DNA of 64,000 nucleotides, taken from assembly GCA_964577305.1 (NCBI GenBank), contig CAZNYS010000007.1:35444-99443 (forward strand), given 5' to 3'. Made by a program: the position numbers and the translations under genes. The first letter of the stretch is position 1. Each line of letters starts with the position of its first letter. The notes beneath the pieces were generated by a model, which was not told the origin of the DNA, ran no database searches, and saw nothing but the letters and a program-made list of their open reading frames with translations. This document shows positions 24,161-33,735 of the stretch, one piece after another. This DNA comes from UBA9300 sp964577305. Lineage in GTDB: Bacteria; Bacteroidota; Bacteroidia; Bacteroidales; VadinHA17.

Positions 24161-25751
24161 CAGTCCCAGGAACAGTATTTTACCTCTTATAATAGCGGTT
24201 TCGGTTATTGCCGGTGTACTTATAGGAATAAAAATGCCCGGACGTACATCTCATCCTCCCCTGTCGGTTAACCCAAGAACAGACAAAATAAGCAGGATAT
24301 TAAATTATATTGAGGCAAATTATGTTGATTCTGTCGATCGCGATAAACTTGTTGAATCGGTCATTCCCGTAATGCTACATGAACTTGATCCTCATTCGGT
24401 ATATATACCGGCGCGGGAACTTACAGCTGCCAACGAACAGCTGCAGGGTAATTTTGAAGGTATAGGCATTTCTTTCAATATGCTCACAGATACCGTGCTG
24501 ATAATAAGCACCGTCCCCGGGGGACCTTCCGAAAAAGTCGGTGTAATGGCGGGTGATAAGATCATTTATGTCGGCGATTCATTGATTGCAGGGCAGGGTA
24601 TTGTTGATGAAGATATTATGGGAATGCTCAAGGGGCCTCGTGGTACCGAGGTCAATATTAAAGTTCTCAGGAAGGGTGTTGAGGACCTGATACCATTTAC
24701 CATAATAAGGGATAAAATCCCTATTTATTCAATTGATGTAGCCTATATGGTTAATGACAATATAGGCTTTATCAAGGTAAACAGGTTCTCAATGACCACC
24801 TATGATGAGTTTATTGAAGCCATAAATGAGCTAAAGGCCAAAGGTATGAAGAAGCTGATACTTGACCTGAGGGGAAATGTTGGTGGTGTTATGGATCCCT
24901 CAATAAAGATATCAGATGAATTCCTGCCCGGCGGGAAGCTAATAGTATATACAGAGGGTCGTGCCAGGAAAAGGGAAGAATACCTTTCGACAGAAAATGG
25001 GTCATTCCTTGAGGGTGAACTGGTGATACTTATAGATGAATGGAGTGCATCGGCCAGTGAAATAGTCGCCGGGGCCATGCAGGATAACGACCGTGGAACT
25101 ATCATAGGCCGTCGCTCATTCGGCAAAGGACTGGTACAGGAACCGATAATGTTCAATGACAGGTCGGCAATGCGACTTACGGTAGCCAGGTATTATACGC
25201 CTACAGGCCGTTCTATCCAGACACCATATGAGAATGGTTATGAAGATTATGTAGCTGATCTGAATGAAAGGTTCATGAGGCTTGAACATCAGAACGCTGA
25301 CAGCATTCAGTTTGATAACATACAGAAGTTTGAAACACCCGGAGGAAAGATAGTCTATGGTGGCGGTGGAATCATGCCCGATGTGTTTGTACCAGCTGAC
25401 ACCTCAGGTTTTTCAATGTACTTCGCAAGAGTCAGGAACAGTGGACTTATATACAGGTATTCGCTCAGCTACACAGAAGATAACAGGGAGAAACTCCTGG
25501 AATTTCAAACGGTAGATGAGATTAACAGTTTCCTTGAAAAGCAGTCGGTGCTCGATAAATTTATACTGTATGCAAAAGAAAACGGGGTGAATCCTGATTG
25601 GAAAGACCTTGAAGAATCAGGCGAGATAATCGAGATTCAGCTCAAGGCATATATTGCAAGGAACATTCTAGACAACAAAGGCTTTTATCCAATCTGGCAG
25701 GAGCTGGACACCACATTGAAGAAAGCAATTGAGTATCTGGAAGAGAATTAG
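24147..25751 (+). CDS. S41 C-terminal processing peptidase (CtpA-like)
   Basis: I chose ATG 24147 (534 residues), directly before the signal anchor (about residues 11-30); the frame is open from 24126. Domains: N-terminal cap (RTDKISRILNYIEANYVD), PDZ domain at about 95-185 (GIGISFNML, VGVMAGDKIIYVGD), then the protease core with GFIKVNRF, LILDLRGNVGG, the nucleophile S302 in WSASASE and K327 in RSFGKGLVQ, spaced 25 residues apart as expected. It cleaves proteins near the C-terminus in the periplasm. It overlaps the dCMP deaminase gene by 14 bases and shares its promoter. Confidence 0.93.
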   Translation: MKYNNSPRNSILPLIIAVSVIAGVLIGIKMPGRTSHPPLSVNPRTDKISRILNYIEANYVDSVDRDKLVESVIPVMLHELDPHSVYIPARELTAANEQLQGNFEGIGISFNMLTDTVLIISTVPGGPSEKVGVMAGDKIIYVGDSLIAGQGIVDEDIMGMLKGPRGTEVNIKVLRKGVEDLIPFTIIRDKIPIYSIDVAYMVNDNIGFIKVNRFSMTTYDEFIEAINELKAKGMKKLILDLRGNVGGVMDPSIKISDEFLPGGKLIVYTEGRARKREEYLSTENGSFLEGELVILIDEWSASASEIVAGAMQDNDRGTIIGRRSFGKGLVQEPIMFNDRSAMRLTVARYYTPTGRSIQTPYENGYEDYVADLNERFMRLEHQNADSIQFDNIQKFETPGGKIVYGGGGIMPDVFVPADTSGFSMYFARVRNSGLIYRYSLSYTEDNREKLLEFQTVDEINSFLEKQSVLDKFILYAKENGVNPDWKDLEESGEIIEIQLKAYIARNILDNKGFYPIWQELDTTLKKAIEYLEEN

Positions 25752-25777
25752 GCTCCACCTTCGCTGGTGTGCGGCTG

Positions 25778-25809
25778 TGTAGAGACGCCAGTGGCCTGTC
25801 GTCTCTACA
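25778..25809. terminator. Hairpin between convergent S41 protease and fucosidase genes
   Basis: Perfect 10-base arms TGTAGAGACG and CGTCTCTACA with a 12-base loop. T-rich sequence (TTTGTCGTTCGTCTTTTGTCC) lies after it. It shares the AGAGACG core with the palindrome at 12266-12285. Confidence 0.55.
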
Positions 25810-25840
25810 GCCATTTGTCGTTCGTCTTTTGTCCTTCGTC

Positions 25841-27187
25841 TTAATCAATGCTGCCCTTTATATCAACAATAATAACCGGGCTATATTCATCCGGTGCCTC
25901 CTCCGGCAGCTCAATAATGATCTTATCATCCTGGCGTTCAAAACGGATCTCCACCATCCCATCCATGATAAATGCATTTTTAATCTTATTATCAAAAGCC
26001 GGCAGGGAAAGCTTATTATCTTCAGGCCAGTTAAAGACATGCAGGTACAGCCTTGTATTTTTACCCTCCTGTTTTCTGGTACACCTGCCCCATCCAAGAT
26101 CACTGAACGGGCTTGCCGATGTTCCATATATTGATTCAGCGTAAATATCCATCCAGTCACCTATTGCTTTCAGCCTTTCGATACTTTCCTGCGGAAAGGT
26201 ACCATCAGCTTTTGGTCCAACATTAAGAAGGAAATTACCACCCTTGGACGCTATATCAACAAGCTTTTGCACAAGGTCTTTTGACGATTTCCAGTTATTA
26301 TCATATTTATTATAACCCCAGTGATTATTCATCGTCATGCACGTCTCCCAGTCGATTCCGGGTAATCCTGTGTCCGGGATTTCCTGTTCAGGAGTACCAA
26401 AATCACCTTTGAATTCACCTTCTTTTGTCATTCCCTGCATGCCCTGGCGTCCTTTATCAACCCTGTTATTTATTATTATATCTTCCTGTAATCCACGTAC
26501 ATAATTATACAGATCAACACCTCTCTCATGTGTCCATGTGTTTTCCCATTCACCATCAAACCATAACACTCCTATGCTGCCATAGTTACCTGTCAGTTCA
26601 GCCAGCTGATTCTTCAGATATTCCTCAACATACCTGTCAAAATCAGCTCCCTCTGTTGACCTGTCCTTCTCCCAGTCACGACGGGGAAGATAATCAGGAT
26701 GATGCCAGTCCATAATCGAATGATACCAGCACATAACAATATCCTGTTCGGAACAGGCATCTGAAAGTTCTTTCAGGATATCTCTCTTAAAAGGAGTTGA
26801 CATTACATCGAAATCCGTGTATTCAGAGTCAAAGAGGCAAAATCCATCATGATGCTTTGAAGTAATAACAATATATTTCATACCTGCATCCTTTGCTATT
26901 CTTACCCATTCATCAGCATCAAATTCAACGGGGTCGAACTGTTCAACAAATTCATCATAGGTTTCAAGCGGGATCTGAGCCGTCGTTCTTATCCATTCAG
27001 CATGATTGGTCGTTCCCTCCCATTCACCTGCGGGCACAGCATACAATCCCCAGTGTATGAACATTCCGAAGCGTGCATCACGCCACCAGTCCATCCTGTC
27101 ATCCTCGCTTTTTTCATTACTATCATTAACACAACCAGGTGATAATACTAATAAGAAAACAAGGATTGCTGTAAGAGTTTTTTTCAT
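25841..27187 (-). CDS. Alpha-L-fucosidase (GH29), lipoprotein
   Basis: 448 residues, with a lipoprotein signal ending in LSPGC (Cys19). The GH29 barrel has the typical ARFGMFIHWGLYAVPAGEW start, KHHDGFCLFDS at about 111-121, and the catalytic nucleophile D211 in VLWFDGEW. NFLLNVGPKADG and RLKAIGDWM near 320-345 are also hallmark segments. It releases L-fucose from glycans with retention, at the cell envelope. No polysaccharide-utilisation locus (SusC/SusD) surrounds it, so it may work alone on host or algal fucosides. An alpha/beta hydrolase gene lies 20 bases upstream on the same strand. Confidence 0.92.
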   Translation of the reverse strand: MKKTLTAILVFLLVLSPGCVNDSNEKSEDDRMDWWRDARFGMFIHWGLYAVPAGEWEGTTNHAEWIRTTAQIPLETYDEFVEQFDPVEFDADEWVRIAKDAGMKYIVITSKHHDGFCLFDSEYTDFDVMSTPFKRDILKELSDACSEQDIVMCWYHSIMDWHHPDYLPRRDWEKDRSTEGADFDRYVEEYLKNQLAELTGNYGSIGVLWFDGEWENTWTHERGVDLYNYVRGLQEDIIINNRVDKGRQGMQGMTKEGEFKGDFGTPEQEIPDTGLPGIDWETCMTMNNHWGYNKYDNNWKSSKDLVQKLVDIASKGGNFLLNVGPKADGTFPQESIERLKAIGDWMDIYAESIYGTSASPFSDLGWGRCTRKQEGKNTRLYLHVFNWPEDNKLSLPAFDNKIKNAFIMDGMVEIRFERQDDKIIIELPEEAPDEYSPVIIVDIKGSID

Positions 27188-27207
27188 AATTCTCGGGTTT
27201 TAGATAT

Positions 27208-28008
27208 TTATTTCAACTGTTTGTAATAGAATTTAATTATAGCTTTCTGTGATTTCTCCTTTTCTTCAATAAAGCCCAGGTGCCCTGATTTCTCGAGAAC
27301 AAGTATTTCCGCATTTTCCGGCAGTGTAATCCTGTCCTTAACCTCCCCAAAGGGGATATAGTTATCATGCATCCCAAAGATCATCAGGAGCGGTATATCT
27401 CCTTTTTTAAGTATATCTATTCTTGAAGGCCTGCTTAACATTCCGTTAATCACAGCGATAATACCATCTTCAGGGATACCTGATGCTATCTCTTTATTAC
27501 GGTCCAATTGTGCGCTAAACTTTTCCGTATTAAAATCTGCAAACATCTTTGGGATATTTACCGGATAGATAATATCTTTTTTCCCTGATTTCACCACCCT
27601 GATCTCCCTTTTCCTGTTAACGATTATTTCATCAGTATCAGCAAATGGATGTGAATGGAAAAGGCAATATGCATGTAATCGTGACGGATACTTTTCAACA
27701 AAAGCCAGGACAGCATATCCTCCCATTGAGTGCCCTGTAAGCATGACCTTTTCAATCCCTTCCTCATTCATAACGGCTATTACCACATCTGCCATAAATT
27801 CCATTGAGTGCTCATTCCCAAATACACCTGATTCACCATGTCCTGGCAAATCAATTGCTATCACCCTGAATTTTTCTGCCAGTCCCTGCATAAAATCATC
27901 CCATACCTCTGATGACTCGAGATATCCGTGCAGGAGAATTATTGCATCACCATCACCATTATCATAATATATTATTTTGCCCGCGTTAAAAACTATGCTT
28001 TTTTTCAC
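27208..28008 (-). CDS. Alpha/beta-hydrolase fold protein
   Basis: 266 residues without signal peptide, probably cytoplasmic. HGYLESSEVWDDF forms the oxyanion region; the nucleophile is S94 in TGHSMGGY; the acid is probably D in FGMHDNYIP and the base H in EKSGHLGFIEEKE. It has the size and motif order of esterases, lipases and lactonases of this fold; the substrate is not predictable. It precedes the GH29 gene by 20 bases, so the two are probably cotranscribed, and it is divergent from sdhC. Confidence 0.88.
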   Translation of the reverse strand: MKKSIVFNAGKIIYYDNGDGDAIILLHGYLESSEVWDDFMQGLAEKFRVIAIDLPGHGESGVFGNEHSMEFMADVVIAVMNEEGIEKVMLTGHSMGGYAVLAFVEKYPSRLHAYCLFHSHPFADTDEIIVNRKREIRVVKSGKKDIIYPVNIPKMFADFNTEKFSAQLDRNKEIASGIPEDGIIAVINGMLSRPSRIDILKKGDIPLLMIFGMHDNYIPFGEVKDRITLPENAEILVLEKSGHLGFIEEKEKSQKAIIKFYYKQLK

Positions 28009-28076
28009 ACCCGGTATATTAAAAAAAACATTTTGAATAACATCATTTTTAATTAGTGAGCTAAAAATAATTAAAA

Positions 28077-28084
28077 TATATTTG
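28077..28084 (+). promoter_or_regulatory. Promoter -7 element for sdhCAB
   Basis: TATATTTG fits TAnnTTTG, 42 bases before the sdhC start. The -33 region is weak (TTAGTG). Confidence 0.4.
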
Positions 28085-28126
28085 TGAGTCGTGTACTAAA
28101 AATTAATCTCAAAACCTTCCTTTCAT

Positions 28127-28771
28127 ATGAATAAAGCAATCGCCTCATCCGTATCAAAGAAATTTGTTATGTCTCTGGCGGGATTGTTCCTTCTAACCTT
28201 CCTGCCTGTTCACCTGGGAATCAACTTTATGTTACTTAAGTCCGATCCTGAACCCTTCAATTCAGCGGCTCATTTCATGGCCACTTTTCCGCTTATCAAG
28301 GTAGTTGAAATAATTCTGATTCTGGCATTGCTGATTCATATCTTCACCGGTATTGTGGTACAGATACAAAACTGGCTTTCAAGACCATTAAGGTATAAAT
28401 CGGGTAATAAATCCCAGACATCTTTCTTTTCCAGATTCATGATATGGACGGGTGGAACAATATTTATTTTCCTGATTATCCACTTCACAAATTTCTATTT
28501 CATAAAGCTTGGACTTATTGAGGGTGATGCTGAAAATTTTTATTCTGTGGCTTACCAGTTATTTGCTATTCCGGGATATATTATTTTCTACTGGGTCTGT
28601 TTTGTTGTACTTGGCTTTCACCTGTACCATGCATTTACTTCAGCTTTCCAGACACTGGGTCTGAATCACAGGATATGGACACCCATAGTGAATTTTGTAG
28701 CAGTATTTTATGCTATACTTATTCCTGCCGGATTTGTATCTATACCTTTAATTATCTGGCTATTAAAATAA
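28127..28771 (+). CDS. sdhC: Succinate dehydrogenase/fumarate reductase cytochrome b subunit
   Basis: 214 residues with five membrane helices, the Bacteroidota type b558 subunit. It anchors SdhA and SdhB in the inner membrane, binds heme b, and passes electrons to or from menaquinone. Histidines suited for heme ligation are in FLPVHLGINF, LIHIFTGIVVQIQNW, LIIHFTNFYF and FHLYHAFTSAFQTLG. It is the first gene of sdhCAB; sdhA begins 26 bases after its stop. Confidence 0.93.
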   Translation: MNKAIASSVSKKFVMSLAGLFLLTFLPVHLGINFMLLKSDPEPFNSAAHFMATFPLIKVVEIILILALLIHIFTGIVVQIQNWLSRPLRYKSGNKSQTSFFSRFMIWTGGTIFIFLIIHFTNFYFIKLGLIEGDAENFYSVAYQLFAIPGYIIFYWVCFVVLGFHLYHAFTSAFQTLGLNHRIWTPIVNFVAVFYAILIPAGFVSIPLIIWLLK

Positions 28772-28797
28772 TCAGGCAAAACCGAAAAAAAATCAAA

Positions 28798-30717
28798 ATG
28801 GCAAAATTGGATTCAAAAATACCTGACGGTCCATTATCAGAAAAATGGACAAAACATCAATCATCAATTAAACTGGTTAATCCTGCCAACAAGAAAAAGC
28901 TTGACATCATTGTTGTTGGCGCCGGGGCAGCTGGTGCATCAGCTGCAGCATCCCTGGCCGAATTAGGATATAACGTCAAGGTATTTGTCTTTCAGGACTC
29001 TTCCCGCAGGGCACATTCAATTGCTTCGCAGGGCGGAATCAATGCAACCAAAAATTACAAGAATGATTCTGACAGTGATTTCCGGTTATTTTATGATATG
29101 ATCAAGGGAGGCGATTTCCGGGCACGGGAAGCAAATGTATACCGCGCTGCAGAAGTAAGTAATAAAATAATCGATCAGTACGTCGCACAGGGAGTGCCCT
29201 TTGCAAGAGAATACAGTGGATACCTGTCCAACCGTTCCTTTGGCGGGGTGCAGGTCTCCAGGACTTTCTATGCCCAGGGACAGACCGGTCAGCAATGTAC
29301 ACTGGCAGCTTACCAGGCCCTTGGCCGGCAGATTAAAGAAGGGAAAGCAAAAATGTTCGCACGCCGCGATATGCTCGACCTTGTTGTGATTGATGGTAAA
29401 GCAAGAGGGATAATTACAAGAAACTTAATAAACGGTGAGATTGAGAGACACTCAGCACATGCTGTTGTCCTTGCTACAGGAGGCTTCGGAACGGTATACT
29501 ATCTTTCTACCCTTGCTATTAACTCAAATGGAAGTGCTGCACTGGCTGCATTCAAAAAGGGAGCTTTCATGGCCAACCCGAGTATGGCCCAGATACATCC
29601 CACGTGTATTCCTGTTCTTAATGATTACCAGTCGAAACTTACTCTTATGTCAGAATCGCTCAGGAACGACGGAAGGGTTTGGGTACCCAAAGAAAAAGGG
29701 GATAAACGGTCTGCAAGTGAAATAAAAGAAGAAGAAAGGGATTATTACCTTGAACGTAAATACCCCGCTTTCGGAAACCTGGTTCCAAGGGACGTAGCCT
29801 CAAGAGCTGCCAAAGAAAGATGTGACGAAGGATATGGAGTTGGAGACACCGGATTGGCTGTATACCTCGATTTCAGGGACGCGATTAATAGCCAGGGCAA
29901 GGATACCATAAAAGCCAAGTACGGAACGCTCTTCGACTTATATAAGAAAGTCACAGGTATAAATCCATATGAGGAACCCATGCGGATTTATCCTGCTTCA
30001 CATTATACAATGGGTGGATTGTGGGTAAATTATAATCTTATGACCACCATCCCCGGCCTGTATGCCATAGGTGAAGCCAACTTCTCTGACCATGGAGCCA
30101 ATCGCCTCGGAGCTAGCTCTCTTATGCAATGCTCGGGAGATGGATACTTCATCCTGCCTGTTACCATTGGTGATTATCTCGCAGATGAAATTAAGACTCC
30201 GCAGATACCAACCGATACACCCGAATTTGATGCAGCGGAGAAAGCGGTTAAAGAAAAACTGAATAAACTTATGTCAGTAAATGGTAATCAGAGCCCTACT
30301 TCTTTCCATAAACGGCTTGGACATATATTATGGACTTATTCAGGAATGAAAAGAAACGAGGAAGGATTGAAACAGGCCATTAAAGAAATAAAGGAGCTCA
30401 AGGATGCATTCTGGAAAGATGTTAAGGTAGCCGGAGACCTAAATGATCTGAACCATGAACTGGAGAAAGCAGGCAGGGTAGCCGATTTCTTTGACCTGGC
30501 TTATTTGATTGTTTTAGATGCCCTTAACCGTAAGGAATCATGCGGTGCACATTTCAGGGAAGAATATCAGACTGAAGAAGGAGAACCTAAGAGGGATGAT
30601 GAAAACTATTCGTATGTTGCAGCCTGGGAATACACGGGGGAAACATCAGATCCCATGCTGCATAAGGAAGAACTGAAGTTTGAATTTGTCAAGCCCGTAC
30701 AAAGAAGTTATAAATAG
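28798..30717 (+). CDS. sdhA: Succinate dehydrogenase/fumarate reductase flavoprotein subunit
   Basis: Start at ATG 28798, giving 639 residues; the longer frame from 28675 lies inside sdhC. FAD-binding GAGAAGASAAASLAELGY near residue 40, the flavin-linking segment SIASQGGINATKN, the active-site region RTFYAQGQTGQQ, HPTCIPV, SHYTMGGLWVNY and GANRLGASSLMQCSGDGYF are all present. It interconverts succinate and fumarate. Its C-terminal helical domain ends normally. It is followed by sdhB after 31 bases. Confidence 0.96.
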   Translation: MAKLDSKIPDGPLSEKWTKHQSSIKLVNPANKKKLDIIVVGAGAAGASAAASLAELGYNVKVFVFQDSSRRAHSIASQGGINATKNYKNDSDSDFRLFYDMIKGGDFRAREANVYRAAEVSNKIIDQYVAQGVPFAREYSGYLSNRSFGGVQVSRTFYAQGQTGQQCTLAAYQALGRQIKEGKAKMFARRDMLDLVVIDGKARGIITRNLINGEIERHSAHAVVLATGGFGTVYYLSTLAINSNGSAALAAFKKGAFMANPSMAQIHPTCIPVLNDYQSKLTLMSESLRNDGRVWVPKEKGDKRSASEIKEEERDYYLERKYPAFGNLVPRDVASRAAKERCDEGYGVGDTGLAVYLDFRDAINSQGKDTIKAKYGTLFDLYKKVTGINPYEEPMRIYPASHYTMGGLWVNYNLMTTIPGLYAIGEANFSDHGANRLGASSLMQCSGDGYFILPVTIGDYLADEIKTPQIPTDTPEFDAAEKAVKEKLNKLMSVNGNQSPTSFHKRLGHILWTYSGMKRNEEGLKQAIKEIKELKDAFWKDVKVAGDLNDLNHELEKAGRVADFFDLAYLIVLDALNRKESCGAHFREEYQTEEGEPKRDDENYSYVAAWEYTGETSDPMLHKEELKFEFVKPVQRSYK

Positions 30718-30748
30718 GCATAATAATTAATACTCAAATCTGAACGAT

Positions 30749-31483
30749 ATGAATATAACACTTAAAATATGGCGTCAGAAAAATAAAAATGATAAGGGTA
30801 AATTTGTAATATATAAGCTTGATGAGGTCTCCTCGGAAATGACATTTCTTGAAATGTTGGACTACCTTAATGAGAAACTTTTACTCGAAGGAGAAGATGT
30901 AATTGCTTTTGACAGCGATTGCCGTGAAGGTATTTGTGGTTCATGCGGATTATATATTAACGGCCGGCCGAATGGACCCGAAAAAGGGGTTACTACCTGC
31001 CAGTTAAGCATGAGTGCTTTTAAGGACGGGGATACTATAACTATTGAACCGTGGAGGTCAAGAGCTTTCCCGGTAATCAAAGACCTGGTGGTGGACCGGA
31101 CTTCTTTTGATAAGCTCATTGAAGCCGGCGGATATATCTCAGTTAATACAGGAGCTGCCCCTGAAGCAAACTCAATACCGGTAAGGAAACAGAATGCAGA
31201 AAGAGCCTTTGAAGCTGGGATTTGTATAGGCTGTGGAACATGCGTGGCCAGTTGTAAAAATGCTTCGGCTATGCTGTTTGTATCCGCAAAGGTTAGCCAG
31301 CTGGCACTCTTGCCACAGGGAAGGGTTGAAGCAAAAGAAAGAGTACGGGCACTGGTTGAGAAAATGGATGAACTGGGCTTTGGGAACTGCTCCAATACAG
31401 GATCATGCGAAGCTGAATGCCCGAAGGAAATTAAGCTGGTAAATATTGCCAGACTGAACAGGGAATATTATAAAGCTTACTAG
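30749..31483 (+). CDS. sdhB: Succinate dehydrogenase/fumarate reductase iron-sulfur subunit
   Basis: 244 residues. The N-terminal ferredoxin domain carries the 2Fe-2S ligands in CREGICGSCG and the later GVTTCQLS; the C-terminal domain carries the 4Fe-4S/3Fe-4S ligands in CIGCGTCVASCKNA and NTGSCEAECPKEI. It passes electrons between SdhA and the membrane subunit. It is the last gene of the operon; an inverted repeat (AGGCTTAG 31490-31497 with CTAAGCCT 31532-31539) follows and may terminate transcription. Confidence 0.96.
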   Translation: MNITLKIWRQKNKNDKGKFVIYKLDEVSSEMTFLEMLDYLNEKLLLEGEDVIAFDSDCREGICGSCGLYINGRPNGPEKGVTTCQLSMSAFKDGDTITIEPWRSRAFPVIKDLVVDRTSFDKLIEAGGYISVNTGAAPEANSIPVRKQNAERAFEAGICIGCGTCVASCKNASAMLFVSAKVSQLALLPQGRVEAKERVRALVEKMDELGFGNCSNTGSCEAECPKEIKLVNIARLNREYYKAY

Positions 31484-31509
31484 GAGATAAGGCTTAGAGA
31501 CTAATGGGC

Positions 31510-32235
31510 TCATGGACGTGAGGCCGTGAAGCTAAGCCTGCGGTATATAAGGATTATAGCTGATATAATCACAAGATTGCCGGCTGTAAATAGCCACCAG
31601 TTAAAGCTGCGGGGAACATACCCCGATGCATAATCCAGAAGAGAGCTGTCCTGCGGCAGGTTCCATATATCAGATACTGAATACCGCTCAAGAATATATC
31701 CTGAGTAATCCCAGGTAAATGATACTATGACAATCACAGCACCAAAAATCAAAATAAGCCACTCTGTGGTTTTCAGCTTTGTATCAACTTCCCTGCCTGA
31801 ATAATATAAGATTATTGCAGCAAGGCTGATCATTATTATACATACTATCAAAGGACTGATTACCGGACCTGTCCATGTAACCGGTAGCAAAAAGAGAATA
31901 TCCCACTCAAACAATGAAGCAGGCCAGCCTATCAGAAGCTTCAGGAAAATATAATAAAAGATATCCCATATGGCAAAACAGTAAACAAACCACGCAAAAC
32001 CACCGGAGAATGTTTTACCTGCAATTATTGCTATAGCTGCCAGCATTACAATTGTAGCTATCTCCCTGAATATTTCAGTTACAGCCAGTGACCCCGAAAT
32101 TGTTGCCAGTGGAAAAGAGAATCCTTCAGGATACAGTATTTCCCTGAGATATACCACTACTGAACTCTCCAGAAAAGCCATGGCAATACTGAAAAGCGTT
32201 ACCCAGATAAGCAAGTCTTTTAATCTCATATTCAA
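31510..32235 (-). CDS. Hypothetical polytopic membrane protein
   Basis: 241 residues with six or seven membrane helices (about 7-27, 45-70, 75-98, 115-143, 155-175, 213-235) and no polar catalytic motif that I recognise. Tryptophan- and tyrosine-rich loops (FAWFVYCFAIWDIFYYIFLK, FTWDYSGY) are notable. It is convergent with sdhB and alone on its strand. The start could also be the second ATG (two codons later). Confidence 0.7.
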   Translation of the reverse strand: MNMRLKDLLIWVTLFSIAMAFLESSVVVYLREILYPEGFSFPLATISGSLAVTEIFREIATIVMLAAIAIIAGKTFSGGFAWFVYCFAIWDIFYYIFLKLLIGWPASLFEWDILFLLPVTWTGPVISPLIVCIIMISLAAIILYYSGREVDTKLKTTEWLILIFGAVIVIVSFTWDYSGYILERYSVSDIWNLPQDSSLLDYASGYVPRSFNWWLFTAGNLVIISAIILIYRRLSFTASRP

Positions 32236-32366
32236 AAATTACATTATTATCCGGTATTTCAAAATTTGTTAAAATATTTTAAATCCCCTCCTTTTGACAG
32301 AACAATTTTACCTACTGTTTCCACTATTTGATATATTTGATATGAATTAATATATGAACAATTATT

Positions 32367-33731
32367 ATGAAAAGATATCTGGTACTGGCTATAGTTATGA
32401 TCCTTGGCATAAAGGTTACCCAAGCCCAGGAAATAATAAAGAGAGATCCTATGATTAGCAATATGGTTGAAGAGATCTCACGTGATAATATAGAAGCATA
32501 TATACAGAAGCTTGTCAGCTTCCATACGCGTCATAATCTGAGTGTGCAGGGTAATCCTGAGATTGGTATAGGAGCAGCATGGAACTGGGTAAAGAATGAG
32601 ATGAGAAAATATATTCCTGGTTCAGGTGGCCGCCTTTCAGTTGAATTTGTTAACTACACCGTTGGTGGAGAAGGCCAGAGGATAGATAAAGAAACCGAAC
32701 TGAGGAATGTAATAGCCACCATGCAGGGAACAGATCCTGCAGACGACAGGGTGTTACTTATCAGTGCCCACCTTGACAGCCGTGTCGAGGATAACTACGA
32801 CAGTACAACATTCGCCCCGGGAGCCAATGATGACGGATCAGGCGTTGCAGCCATACTTGAGCTTGTAAGAATTATGTCAACACGTGAGTTCCCGGCAACT
32901 ATCAAGTTTATGATCCTCACGGGTGAGGAACATGGATTATATGGTGCTTCAGCAATGGCTGATATAGCCAGTGAAGAGAACTGGAATATCGTAGCCATGC
33001 TCAATAATGATATGATAGGTAACAGTGGGTCAAGTGGTACACTGCTGAATGATAATATGCGGGTAAGGGTTTTCAGCGAAGGCGTTCCGGCATACGAAAC
33101 TGAACAGATGGCAAGGATAAGATCATACACAGCGGCAGAGAATGACGGTAAGGCAAGACAGCTGGCAAGATATATAAAAGAAGTTGGTGAGAGGTATGTA
33201 GACCAGCTCGACGTAACCCTGGTATACAGGAATGACAGGTTTGGACGTGGCGGTGATCATACCCCGTTCTGCAGGAAAGGATTCACGGCTGTAAGGATAT
33301 GCGAGTTCAACGAAAATTACCACCGAACGCATGCTACACCCGGTGAAAGAGATGGTATAATGTATGGTGACCTGCCCGAAGGGGTTGATTATGAATATGT
33401 ACGTAAAAATGCAGGTATTAACCTGGCCAGCCTGGCTAACCTTGCCTCATCACCACAGCAACCGGCGAATGCAGGAATAGTTGTATCAGGTTTAAGTAAT
33501 TCAACTACTCTCAGGTGGGAAAAACCCGTAGCCGGTAAGGAACCGGCAGGGTATTATATCCTGATGCGCGAAACATACCAGTCCATGTGGCAGAAAAAGA
33601 TCTTCGTGACAGATAAAGAGGTAAGCATACCCTATTCAAAAGATAACTACTTTTTTGCTATCCAGAGTGTGGACGCTGAAGGCCATGAAAGCCTCCCGGT
33701 CTTTCCTGGCCCTGCACGAACCAGAAGGTAA
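32367..33731 (+). CDS. M28-family zinc metallopeptidase, exported
   Basis: 454 residues with a signal peptide (MKRYLVLAIVMILGIKVTQAQ). The di-zinc aminopeptidase core has all ligands in order: H in SAHLDSR, bridging D in PGANDDGSG, the catalytic E pair in LTGEEHGLYG, D in NNDMIGNS and H in GDHTPF. A fibronectin-type III-like domain takes the last 85 residues (NAGIVVSGLSNSTTLRWEKP, YYILMRETYQSMWQ). It is expected to cut N-terminal residues from peptides outside the cytoplasm. It converges with the M24 peptidase gene, with stops four bases apart. Confidence 0.92.
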   Translation: MKRYLVLAIVMILGIKVTQAQEIIKRDPMISNMVEEISRDNIEAYIQKLVSFHTRHNLSVQGNPEIGIGAAWNWVKNEMRKYIPGSGGRLSVEFVNYTVGGEGQRIDKETELRNVIATMQGTDPADDRVLLISAHLDSRVEDNYDSTTFAPGANDDGSGVAAILELVRIMSTREFPATIKFMILTGEEHGLYGASAMADIASEENWNIVAMLNNDMIGNSGSSGTLLNDNMRVRVFSEGVPAYETEQMARIRSYTAAENDGKARQLARYIKEVGERYVDQLDVTLVYRNDRFGRGGDHTPFCRKGFTAVRICEFNENYHRTHATPGERDGIMYGDLPEGVDYEYVRKNAGINLASLANLASSPQQPANAGIVVSGLSNSTTLRWEKPVAGKEPAGYYILMRETYQSMWQKKIFVTDKEVSIPYSKDNYFFAIQSVDAEGHESLPVFPGPARTRR

Positions 33732-33735
33732 AATA

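Noticed and set aside
28675..28797. Upstream extension of sdhA
   Set aside because: It lies within sdhC in another frame; ATG 28798 gives the normal protein start.
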